From an uncultured Clostridia bacterium (GTDB lineage Bacteria > Bacillota > Clostridia > Christensenellales > Aristaeellaceae): a stretch of 28,216 nt of DNA. Each line of letters starts with the position of its first letter. The stretch's first letter is position 1. This document shows positions 15,088 through 22,572 of the stretch, piece after piece. The notes under the pieces were generated by a model. The model made no database searches and was not told the DNA's origin. It was given only the letters and a program-made list of their open reading frames with translations. The position numbers were made by a program, and so were the translations under genes. The stretch covers positions 1 through 28,216 of the forward strand of contig CAKUFA010000036.1 of assembly GCA_934647165.1 (NCBI GenBank). The letters run 5' to 3'.

Positions 15088-16857
15088 ATGGCTCAGGGAA
15101 CCATTGTAAAGGTTGCCGGCCCCTTGATCGTAGCGGAAAACATGGCCGACGCCCGGATGTACGATGTGGTGCGCGTGAGCAAGAGCCGCCTGGTGGGCGA
15201 GATTATCGAGCTGCGCGGCGACCGTGCCTCCATCCAGGTGTATGAGGAAACCTCCGGCCTTGGTCCAGGGGAGCCAGTGGAATCCACCGGCGCACCCCTT
15301 TCCGTGGAGCTGGGACCCGGACTGATTGAATCAATTTTCGATGGCATTCAGCGCCCGCTGACGGCTATCCGTGACAAATGCGGCGAGCGGATTACCCGCG
15401 GCGTGGAAGTGCCGAGCCTGAACCGTGAAAAGGAATGGGCGTTTGAGGCTCGCACGGTGAAGGGTGACAAGGTACAGCCTGGCGATGTGCTGGGCACGGT
15501 GCAGGAAAGCGCAGTGGTGGAGCACAAGATCATGGTGCCCTACGGACTGAGCGGCACGGTGGAAAGCATCAAGAGCTGCACGGCGCGGCTGGAAGACACC
15601 GTGGCGGTGATCCGCGATGACAAAGGCGTTGCGCACAATGTGACCATGCTGCAAAAGTGGCCTGTGCGCCGCGGCCGCCCCTATCGGGAAAAGCTGGCGC
15701 CCACCATGCCCATGGTGACCGGTCAGCGCGTGATTGACACGTTCTTCCCCATTGCTTCCGGCGGCGTGGCGGCTGTGCCGGGTCCCTTCGGCTCTGGCAA
15801 AACGGTGGTGCAACACCAGCTGGCCAAGTGGGCGGATGCGGACATTATCGTATACGTTGGCTGCGGCGAACGCGGCAACGAGATGACGGATGTGTTGATG
15901 GAGTTCCCGGAACTGCATGACCCGCGCACGGGCGAGAGCCTGATGAAGCGAACCGTGCTGATTGCCAACACTTCCGACATGCCTGTGGCGGCGCGTGAAG
16001 CCTCCATCTACACCGGCATCACCATTGCGGAATATTACCGTGACATGGGATATAAAGTGGCCATCATGGCTGACTCCACCAGCCGCTGGGCTGAGGCACT
16101 GCGCGAAATGTCCGGACGACTGGAAGAGATGCCCGGCGAAGAAGGTTATCCGGCCTACCTGGCCTCCCGTATTGCTGAGTTCTACGAGCGAGCAGGCTAT
16201 GTGAAGTGCCTGGGCAAGCAAGACCGCTATGGCATGATTTCTGCCATTGGCGCTGTGTCACCTCCCGGCGGTGATATTTCCGAGCCTGTCAGCCAGGCAA
16301 CGCTGCGCATTGTGAAGGTGTTCTGGGGCTTGAGCGCATCGCTGGCGTACAAGCGCCACTTCCCGGCTATTGACTGGCTGCAAAGCTACTCACTTTACAT
16401 TGACCGGCTGAGCGGATGGTTCTCCGACAATGTGAGCCCGGAATGGAACGAGCTGCGCGCCAAGGCCATGCGCGTTTTGCAGGAAGAGGCAGAGCTGAAC
16501 GAAATTGTGCAGCTGGTCGGCATTGATGCCTTGAGCTGGAAGGATCGACTGACGATGGAGGTTGCGCGGTCCATCCGCGAGGATTACCTGCATCAGAACG
16601 CCTTTGACGAGGTGGACACCTATACCAGCCTGCCCAAGCAGTTTGCTATGCTTCGCCTGATCCTGACGTATCAGGAAAAAGGACAGCAGGCACTGGATGC
16701 GGGGGCAAATCTCTCGGATGTGATTAACCTGCCTGTGCGCGAGCGTATCGGCCGCAGCAAGTACATCCCTGAGGAGAATATCAAGGAATTTGACACCATT
16801 GAAAGCGAACTGAGCAGCCAAACGGCCGCTCTGATTGACCAAGGAGGGCAGGCCTGA
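15088..16857 (+). CDS. ntpA: V-type ATPase catalytic subunit A
   Basis: A 589-residue catalytic subunit that binds and hydrolyses ATP at three sites in the A3B3 head. The P-loop GPFGSGKT is residues 232-239, with the catalytic lysine K238. The Walker B and catalytic glutamate region is YVGCGERGNEMTDVL, followed by ADSTSRWAEALREMSGRLEEMPGEEGYPAYL. The A-specific bulge domain is about residues 115-190. ATG 15082 overlaps the ntpG stop, but ATG 15088 stands eight bases from AGAGGGG (15073-15079) and begins the conserved GTIVKVAGPLIVAE segment, so it is chosen. The stop overlaps ntpB as TGATG. Confidence 0.98.
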   Translation: MAQGTIVKVAGPLIVAENMADARMYDVVRVSKSRLVGEIIELRGDRASIQVYEETSGLGPGEPVESTGAPLSVELGPGLIESIFDGIQRPLTAIRDKCGERITRGVEVPSLNREKEWAFEARTVKGDKVQPGDVLGTVQESAVVEHKIMVPYGLSGTVESIKSCTARLEDTVAVIRDDKGVAHNVTMLQKWPVRRGRPYREKLAPTMPMVTGQRVIDTFFPIASGGVAAVPGPFGSGKTVVQHQLAKWADADIIVYVGCGERGNEMTDVLMEFPELHDPRTGESLMKRTVLIANTSDMPVAAREASIYTGITIAEYYRDMGYKVAIMADSTSRWAEALREMSGRLEEMPGEEGYPAYLASRIAEFYERAGYVKCLGKQDRYGMISAIGAVSPPGGDISEPVSQATLRIVKVFWGLSASLAYKRHFPAIDWLQSYSLYIDRLSGWFSDNVSPEWNELRAKAMRVLQEEAELNEIVQLVGIDALSWKDRLTMEVARSIREDYLHQNAFDEVDTYTSLPKQFAMLRLILTYQEKGQQALDAGANLSDVINLPVRERIGRSKYIPEENIKEFDTIESELSSQTAALIDQGGQA

Positions 16858-18242
16858 TGCTCAAGGAATACCATACAATTAAAGAAGTGGTAGGCCCTCT
16901 GATGCTGGTGGAAGGCGTCTCCGGGGTCACGTATAACGAACTGGTGGAAATTACCCAGAGCAACGGTGAAAAGCGTTCCGGCAAAGTGCTGGAGGTGAAC
17001 GGCGACAAAGCGTTGGTGCAGCTGTTCGAATCTTCCAACGGCCTGCGCATTTCCGATGCGTCCGCACGCTTCCTTGGCCGCTCCATTGAACTGAGCGTTT
17101 CCATGGATATGCTGGGGCGCGTGTTTGACGGCATGGGCCGCCCCAAGGACGATGGCCCGGAGCTGATCCCCGAAAAGCGCATGGACATCAACGGTGAACC
17201 GCTGAACCCCGCTGCACGCGACTATCCCAGCGAGTTTATCCAGACGGGCATTTCTGCCATTGACGGCCTGAACACGCTGGTGCGTGGCCAGAAGCTGCCT
17301 GTGTTCTCTGGCTCCGGCCTACCGCATGCACAGCTGGCCACCCAGATTGCCCGCCAGGCGAAGGTGCTGGGCAAGGATGACAAGTTCGCTGTGGTTTTCG
17401 GTGCGATTGGTATTACGTTCGAAGAAGCGGAATACTTCATCAGCGACTTCCGCCGCACGGGCGCTATCGAACGCGCGGTGCTGTTCATGAACCTGGCCAA
17501 CGACCCGGCCATTGAACGTATTGCAACGCCCCGCATGGCGCTGACGGCCGCTGAATACCTGGCATATGAGAAGGGCATGCATGTGCTGGTGATCCTCACG
17601 GACATCACCAACTATGCGGAAGCCCTGCGCGAGGTTTCTGCCGCGCGCAAGGAAGTGCCTGGCCGCCGCGGCTATCCTGGCTATCTGTATACGGACTTGG
17701 CCAGCATGTATGAACGTGCAGGCCGAGTGGTGGGCAAGAGCGGCTCAATCACCCAGATCCCGATTCTGACCATGCCCGAGGACGACAAAACGCATCCTAT
17801 TCCTGACTTGACGGGATATATTACCGAGGGACAGATTATCCTCAGCCGTGAATTGTACCGCAAGGGTATCGAACCTCCGATTGACGTGATGCCGTCCCTG
17901 TCCCGCTTGAAAGACAAAGGAATCGGTGCGGGCAAGACCCGCAAGGATCATGCCGCAACGATGAATCAGCTCTTTGCTGCGTACTCCCGCGGCAAGGAAG
18001 CCAAGGAACTGGCGGTGATTCTGGGCGAAGCTGCATTGTCCGATATTGATAAGATGTACGCTGCTTTTGCCGACGCCTTTGAAAAGGAATATGTGGCACA
18101 GGGCTACAATACCAACCGTTCCATTGAGGAAACCCTTGACCTAGGTTGGAAGCTGCTGGCCATGCTGCCGCGCACGGAACTCAAGCGTATCCGTGACGAT
18201 ATGCTGGATGAGTACCTGCCCAAGAAAGGGGAGGGTGCCTGA
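16857..18242 (+). CDS. ntpB: V-type ATPase regulatory subunit B
   Basis: A 461-residue non-catalytic partner of subunit A. The P-loop position holds FSGSGLPHAQLATQIARQ with no GK(T/S), the hallmark of subunit B. ISAIDGLNTLVRGQKLP, YLYTDLASMYERAGR and PILTMPEDDKTHPIPDLTGYITEGQI are highly conserved B-subunit stretches. The start overlaps the ntpA stop as TGATG behind AAGGAGG (16841-16847). The stop overlaps ntpD the same way, so A, B and D are translated as a coupled unit. Length is typical at about 460. Confidence 0.98.
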   Translation: MLKEYHTIKEVVGPLMLVEGVSGVTYNELVEITQSNGEKRSGKVLEVNGDKALVQLFESSNGLRISDASARFLGRSIELSVSMDMLGRVFDGMGRPKDDGPELIPEKRMDINGEPLNPAARDYPSEFIQTGISAIDGLNTLVRGQKLPVFSGSGLPHAQLATQIARQAKVLGKDDKFAVVFGAIGITFEEAEYFISDFRRTGAIERAVLFMNLANDPAIERIATPRMALTAAEYLAYEKGMHVLVILTDITNYAEALREVSAARKEVPGRRGYPGYLYTDLASMYERAGRVVGKSGSITQIPILTMPEDDKTHPIPDLTGYITEGQIILSRELYRKGIEPPIDVMPSLSRLKDKGIGAGKTRKDHAATMNQLFAAYSRGKEAKELAVILGEAALSDIDKMYAAFADAFEKEYVAQGYNTNRSIEETLDLGWKLLAMLPRTELKRIRDDMLDEYLPKKGEGA

Positions 18243-18883
18243 TGCCCGCCACACTTCGCGTAAACCCTACGCGGATGGAGCTGACCCGCATCAAGAAGCG
18301 CCTTGTCACCGCTACCCGCGGGCATAAGCTGCTCAAGGACAAGCGGGATGAAATGGTACGCCAGTTTATCCTGATTATCCGCGAAAACTATACCCTGCGG
18401 CAGGAAGTGGAGCAGGAGCTGTCCAATGCATTGAAGGATTTTGCCATGGCACGAGCCGTGATGGATCCGCAGGCGTTGGAGGAAGCGGTGCTCTATCCTG
18501 CACGGCAGGCACAACTGACGCTTGGCACGAAAAATATCCTGTCGGTGCACGTGCCGACCATTGAGGTAGATGAAGCGTCCCTGCAGGAGACGGTGCAGGC
18601 TTATGGCTTTGCGGAAACGTCCTCCCAGCTGGATGGCGCGATTGCCACCCTGGCGGATTTGCTGCCCAAGATGGTGCGCCTTGCGGAGATTGAAAAAACC
18701 TGCGACATGCTGGCGGATGAGATTGAAAAGACCCGCCGCCGTGTGAATGCACTGGAATATGTGATGATTCCGCAATTTGAGGCAACCATTCGCGAAATCT
18801 CCATGAAACTGGAGGAGAATGAGCGCGGCGCGACCACCCGCCTGATGAAGGTGAAGGATATGATGGCCAAGCGCGATGCTTGA
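18242..18883 (+). CDS. ntpD: V-type ATPase rotor shaft subunit D
   Basis: A 213-residue central rotor shaft. The N-terminal RVNPTRMELTRIKKRLVTATRGHKLLKDKRDEM motif (about 5-37) is characteristic. A long helical C-terminus with RRVNALEYVMIPQFEATI (about 160-178) completes the coiled-coil shaft inside the A3B3 head. TGATG overlaps the ntpB stop with AAAGGGGAGGG upstream. It is the last gene of the operon: no ntpH or ntpJ homolog follows, and a strong hairpin lies 17 bases downstream. Confidence 0.97.
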   Translation: MPATLRVNPTRMELTRIKKRLVTATRGHKLLKDKRDEMVRQFILIIRENYTLRQEVEQELSNALKDFAMARAVMDPQALEEAVLYPARQAQLTLGTKNILSVHVPTIEVDEASLQETVQAYGFAETSSQLDGAIATLADLLPKMVRLAEIEKTCDMLADEIEKTRRRVNALEYVMIPQFEATIREISMKLEENERGATTRLMKVKDMMAKRDA

Positions 18884-18900
18884 CGAAAACAATTGACCCA

Positions 18901-18938
18901 GCGCCAGCCGAAATGCACACTCGGCTGGCGCGACTTTT
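18901..18938 (+). terminator. Intrinsic terminator after ntpD
   Basis: GCGCCAGCCGA (18901-18911) pairs perfectly with TCGGCTGGCGC (18921-18931) around a nine-base loop, followed after three bases by TTTT. The short T-tract suggests incomplete termination, which would let some transcripts reach the queG-like gene 17 bases later. Confidence 0.85.
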
Positions 18939-18954
18939 GCTGTGAGGGAAAAAC

Positions 18955-19803
18955 ATGGAGATGAAATGCCGCTTGCTGGCAGATGGCTTTGATTGGGTCA
19001 TTGCACTGGATGCAGCGGAGTGCGGTGCAGCATCGTGTGGCACCGTGCTGTTAGCACTATGGTTCTATGAGGCGGAGGCTGATTGCATAGCAGGAGAGGC
19101 ATGGATTCACCCGTACTACTATGCTTCACAGCAAGCCTATCGTGCGGCAGAAAAGGCGGCGAGAGAATCGGAGGGTCAATGGCAATTGCGGGATGATATC
19201 CGACTAAAGCCGATTTTTGCGCGATTACCGGGCTTTTCCCAAGGTAGAAATACCTTATCCTATGTGAAGAATGTTGGAAGCCGCTTCCATGTACAGACAC
19301 TGCTGACTGAGCAGAGGTTGCCTGTGGATGTACATTTGACTCACGAAGCGCAGCCGCTGCAATGCGACACATGCCAACGCTGCATGGAGGCGTGCCCTAC
19401 AGGAGCTATTGATGAATTGGGCTATCATCGGGAAAAGTGCCTGCGCAACTGGATGATGTCCGGCAAGCCGATTCCGGAAAATATGCGGCAAATGGGTAAC
19501 CGTTTGCTGGGATGCGACGACTGCCAGCGGTGCTGTCCGCACAATCCTGTGCCTAAAGGGAAAAGCTATCCGCCTATTCCACTGAAGGCACTGCTGGAAA
19601 GCTGCAAGGAGGAAACAGAGGCGCTGCGGCCCATCATTGGCAGCAATATGGCCATTCCAAATCGAGTGCTGTCGCAGGCATGCCTGGTGGCCGGATGCAG
19701 TGGGCGTATGGAACTTGCGGAGAGCCTGACCCGGCTGTGCAGTCATCCATCATTAGCGGTGGCAGAACACGCAGCATGGGCGTTAAAGAAAATGAAAAAA
19801 TAA
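18955..19803 (+). CDS. QueG-like 4Fe-4S double-cluster protein (epoxyqueuosine reductase-like)
   Basis: A 282-residue protein with two ferredoxin-type 4Fe-4S motifs: CDTCQRCMEACP (C137, C140, C143, C147) and CDDCQRCCPHNP (C187, C190, C193, C194), plus C162. The order, the MGNRLLGCDDCQ segment and a C-terminal HEAT-like tail (SLAVAEHAAWALKKM) match QueG, which reduces epoxyqueuosine to queuosine in tRNA using cobalamin. The region before the first cluster is about 130 residues against about 185 in B. subtilis QueG. GFSQGRNTLSYVKNVGSRF stands where GWIGKNTLLINxxxGS is usual. The upstream terminator excludes an earlier start; GAGGG (18944-18948) supports ATG 18955. D80 or D81 may match the catalytic aspartate. 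It could be a true short QueG or a paralogue with another role. Confidence 0.75.
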   Translation: MEMKCRLLADGFDWVIALDAAECGAASCGTVLLALWFYEAEADCIAGEAWIHPYYYASQQAYRAAEKAARESEGQWQLRDDIRLKPIFARLPGFSQGRNTLSYVKNVGSRFHVQTLLTEQRLPVDVHLTHEAQPLQCDTCQRCMEACPTGAIDELGYHREKCLRNWMMSGKPIPENMRQMGNRLLGCDDCQRCCPHNPVPKGKSYPPIPLKALLESCKEETEALRPIIGSNMAIPNRVLSQACLVAGCSGRMELAESLTRLCSHPSLAVAEHAAWALKKMKK

Positions 19804-19819
19804 CCGTGAACGGCAAAGT

Positions 19820-19860
19820 AAACGAGGCGTGAACCACATTTCGCAGTTCATGCCTCGTTT
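19820..19860. terminator. Bidirectional terminator between the queG-like gene and the ABC transporter
   Basis: A 15-pair stem (19820-19834 with 19846-19860, one G-T pair) and an 11-base loop, with AAA at the left edge and TTTATTTAT on the right. It can end the plus-strand queG-like transcript and, less strongly, the minus-strand ABC transcript that ends at 19961. Confidence 0.8.
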
Positions 19861-19960
19861 ATTTATCATGGAATCAATCAATGTCTTGATCGTTCACGGG
19901 TAACACTGCGCGTGAGCAAGTTTCCATGTACAGCATGGCAGCCATGGAAAGCAACAGAAA

Positions 19961-20746
19961 TCAGCGGAGGTTATAGTGGGTGAGGAAATGCTGCGTGCGC
20001 TCCTTTGTAGGATGGAGAAATACTTGCTCCGGTGTGCCTTCCTCCAGGATTTCACCATTGTCCATAAAGATGACCTTGCTGGCGACATCCCGGGCAAAGG
20101 CCATTTCGTGCGTCACGATAATCATGGTCATTGCACGGTCGGCAAGTTCGCGGATAACGCGCAGCACTTCACCGGTCAGCTCAGGATCCAGCGCAGAAGT
20201 GGGTTCATCAAAGCAGAGGATATCCGGTTCCAGCGCCAAAGCACGGGCGATGGCCACACGCTGACATTGCCCGCCGGACAATTGGTGCGGATAGTGGTCG
20301 GCACGATTGGCAAGACCCATTTGCGCCAGCAGCTCTTTGGCATGGGCAACGAGATGCTCGTGCTGCTCCTTGCGGATACGGCGATCATGCACCTGTTCTC
20401 GCAGCAAAAGATCACTGGCAAGCACTACATTTTCCAGCGCAGTGTATTGCGGAAAAAGATTAAAGGATTGAAACACCAATCCGAAGTGCAGGCGGCGGCG
20501 GCGCAGCTCTGCATCCTTTACAGGAGTGCGGCTGCCTGCGTCCAACAGCACCTCGTTTCCAAGGCGAATAACCCCGGCGTCCGGTGTTTCCAGAAAGTTG
20601 AGGCAACGCAGCAGCGTTGTTTTGCCACTGCCGGAGGAGCCAATGATAGACATTACATCGCCTTTCTCCATTGAAAAGCTGACGTCGCGCAATACATCGG
20701 TGCTGCCAAAGGATTTTCGGATATGTTCAACTTGTAAAATGGGCAT
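19961..20746 (-). CDS. Polar amino acid ABC transporter, ATP-binding protein (GlnQ/HisP family)
   Basis: A 261-residue ABC ATPase powering uptake of a polar amino acid at the cytoplasmic face. Walker A GSSGSGKT is residues 36-43, the Q-loop is VFQSFNLFPQ, the signature LSGGQ is 156-160, Walker B ILCFDEPTSALD contains D180 and E181, and the switch histidine is in VTHEM. The region LLDAGSRTPVKDAELRRRR is a short insertion common in this family. GGAGGTGA lies six bases before the ATG. It is third in a binding protein-permease-ATPase operon, 19 bases after the permease gene. The substrate is not readable from the ATPase. Confidence 0.95.
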   Translation of the reverse strand: MPILQVEHIRKSFGSTDVLRDVSFSMEKGDVMSIIGSSGSGKTTLLRCLNFLETPDAGVIRLGNEVLLDAGSRTPVKDAELRRRRLHFGLVFQSFNLFPQYTALENVVLASDLLLREQVHDRRIRKEQHEHLVAHAKELLAQMGLANRADHYPHQLSGGQCQRVAIARALALEPDILCFDEPTSALDPELTGEVLRVIRELADRAMTMIIVTHEMAFARDVASKVIFMDNGEILEEGTPEQVFLHPTKERTQHFLTHYNLR

Positions 20747-20765
20747 ATCGTTTCACCTCCAATGC

Positions 20766-21452
20766 TTATCGGAAGAAGTCCAGCTTTTTTTCCAAGCGGC
20801 TAAAGAGCATGGTCAGCAGGCCGTTGCATACCAGATAATATACGCCTGTGAAGAACAGCGGCCAGATGACGCCGGAAATGCCCTGCGAGCCCTTCATGAA
20901 GGAATAGCCTGCCCAGATAATCTCCTGCATGGCGATGATGCGCGCAAGAGAGGTATCCTTCACCAGGGTGATGATCTCATTGGACATAGGGGGAACGATA
21001 CGCTTAATCATTTGCAAAAGCTTGACTTTGAAGAAAATCTGTCGCCGAGTCATCCCTAACACCAACCCGGCTTCTTCCTGGCCGACAGGGATGCCCTGAA
21101 TGCCACCGCGATAAATTTCAGAAAAATAGCAGGCATAATTGATGATAAACGCGATGGCGGCAGCGGTGAAACGGCCTGCTTCGCCACCGCCCCATATGTT
21201 ATGCTTGAGCACTAGGCCGGGAAAGTAGAAAATGATCAGCAGCTGAATCATCAGTGGTGTGCCGCGAATGACATATACCACCAGACGCGAAAGCCACTTC
21301 AGCGGCTTGAAAGAGGACATGGAACCCAAACAAATGACTAGCCCCAACGGGATAGCGCCGATCAGGGTGACGAAGAAGAGCTTCAATGTTTGCGCAAATC
21401 CCTGATTCAGCGCACCGATAACCACAGGAAATTGTTCCAGCCAAGTGTTCAT
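20766..21452 (-). CDS. Polar amino acid ABC transporter, permease (HisM/GlnP family)
   Basis: A 228-residue inner-membrane permease with about five hydrophobic helices. The N-terminal GFAQTLKLFFVTLIGAIPLG is the usual HisMQ start. RGTPLMIQLLIIFY and EIYRGGIQGIPVGQEEAGLVLGM carry the EAA coupling motif that docks on the ATPase. KDTSLARIIAMQEI is another family hallmark. Only one permease gene is present, so it probably forms a homodimer. AAAGGCGGAAG precedes the ATG. A long hairpin sits between it and the binding protein gene. Confidence 0.95.
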   Translation of the reverse strand: MNTWLEQFPVVIGALNQGFAQTLKLFFVTLIGAIPLGLVICLGSMSSFKPLKWLSRLVVYVIRGTPLMIQLLIIFYFPGLVLKHNIWGGGEAGRFTAAAIAFIINYACYFSEIYRGGIQGIPVGQEEAGLVLGMTRRQIFFKVKLLQMIKRIVPPMSNEIITLVKDTSLARIIAMQEIIWAGYSFMKGSQGISGVIWPLFFTGVYYLVCNGLLTMLFSRLEKKLDFFR

Positions 21453-21501
21453 GTTTCTTCCGCCTTTCTGGTGGATGTGCTAACGATGGAGGAGGGACAA
21501 C

Positions 21502-21542
21502 ATGCAAGAAGGGTCTTTCATTGCTGAAAGACCTTCTTGCAT
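21502..21542 (-). repeat. Intercistronic hairpin after the amino acid-binding protein gene
   Basis: An 18-pair stem with one bulged base (21502-21519 region with 21526-21542) begins about 15 bases after the binding protein stop on the minus strand. No T-tract follows in that direction. It likely protects the upstream message from 3' decay or causes partial termination, giving more binding protein than permease. Confidence 0.75.
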
Positions 21543-21557
21543 CAAAGGAGAAGCTCT

Positions 21558-22337
21558 TTACTGCTGAGCAATCAGCGCGGCCTGAACACGGTAGGTTTCG
21601 GCCAGTGTTTCCAGTGTTCCATCAGCATAAGCAGCTTTCAGGAAATTGTTGAGCGCGTCTACCAGATCAGAACCCGTACGGAAGCCAACGCCATACTCTT
21701 CGCTGTTCAGGCCGATGGTATAGGCGAGATTTTCATAACCGGTGCCTTCGCCAATCATAGCAGCGGCCATCAGGGCGTCGATCACGGCAGCGTCGGAGGT
21801 GCCGGCAGCAACTTCCATCAGCGCGTCAGCCTGTGCAGTTACCGGGGTGGCGTTCAACCCAAGGGCATTGATTTCAGCTTCACCGGCGCTGCCGGCTTCC
21901 ACAGCGAAGGTCAGCCCGGAAAGGCTCGCAATATCCTGATATTTGTCAGCCACGTCTGCAGGCACAACCACCACCTGAGCGTTGTTCATGTAGGCGTTGG
22001 AGCAGCTCATAGCGCTCTTCACTTCATCAGTGAGGGTCATACCGTTCCACACGCAGTCGATGTTTTTGCTGTTCAGCTCCAGCACTTTGCTGTCCCAGTC
22101 AATCTCAACAAATTCCACATCAACACCAAGGGAAGCGGCGAAAGCCTTGGCCACGTCCGCATCAAAGCCGATCCAGTTGCCGTTTTCATCCTGATAATCC
22201 ATAGGTGCGAAATCAGTGATACCAACAACCAGCTTGCCCTTGCCTTGCACATAAGCAGCGTCGGAATCATCGGCAAACGCACAGGCCATCGTCAGGCAGA
22301 GCGTCAGTGCAAGCAGCATTGCGATCATTTTTTTCAT
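21558..22337 (-). CDS. Polar amino acid ABC transporter, solute-binding protein (family 3)
   Basis: A 259-residue extracellular binding protein. A basic N-terminus and hydrophobic core (residues 1-18) end in ACAFA-DD, an AxA signal peptidase I site after A22. C19 is not in a proper lipobox (TMAC). Family 3 features follow: KLVVGITDFAPMDYQDENG, GFDADVAKAFAASLGVDVEFV, and DCVWNGMTLTDEV. The normal TxxR arginine that binds the ligand alpha-carboxylate is replaced (TDEVK rather than TPERK), so the ligand or its binding mode may differ. The frame opens at 22394, but ATG 22337 with GGAGGCGG six bases upstream starts the signal peptide. It is first in its operon and should be the most abundant product. 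Confidence 0.93.
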   Translation of the reverse strand: MKKMIAMLLALTLCLTMACAFADDSDAAYVQGKGKLVVGITDFAPMDYQDENGNWIGFDADVAKAFAASLGVDVEFVEIDWDSKVLELNSKNIDCVWNGMTLTDEVKSAMSCSNAYMNNAQVVVVPADVADKYQDIASLSGLTFAVEAGSAGEAEINALGLNATPVTAQADALMEVAAGTSDAAVIDALMAAAMIGEGTGYENLAYTIGLNSEEYGVGFRTGSDLVDALNNFLKAAYADGTLETLAETYRVQAALIAQQ

Positions 22338-22403
22338 GGGAAACCGCCTCCATCGTTTTTTCCTATCGTTGCGAGAAGAATTTGTTCCCTTCAACGCTTT
22401 ATC

Positions 22404-22432
22404 ATACTAACACAGAATCACAAGAAAGTCAA
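22404..22432 (-). promoter_or_regulatory. Promoter for the amino acid ABC operon
   Basis: On the minus strand TTGACT (22432-22427), a 17-base spacer and TAGTAT (22409-22404) form a sigma-A-type promoter. An overlapping TATGAT at 20-base spacing is less likely. It would give a leader of about 60 bases before the ATG at 22337. Confidence 0.65.
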
Positions 22433-22470
22433 CCCTGTTTTCAAAAAAAATTTGCAAGCGAAAAAGGCAG

Positions 22471-22511
22471 ACAATAAAAACATTCCTCTGCAAAGAAGAT
22501 GCAGAGGAATG
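22471..22511 (-). terminator. Intrinsic terminator after the galactokinase-family gene
   Basis: On the minus strand CATTCCTCTGC pairs perfectly with GCAGAGGAATG over 11 bases around a nine-base loop, followed by TTTTTATTGT. It lies about 60 bases beyond the kinase stop and separates that operon from the amino acid transporter. Confidence 0.9.
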
Positions 22512-22572
22512 TGAAAACGGTGGGCGCATTATATGCACATGCGGGCAAAGTTCCTTCAGCCCTGCAAAAAGC

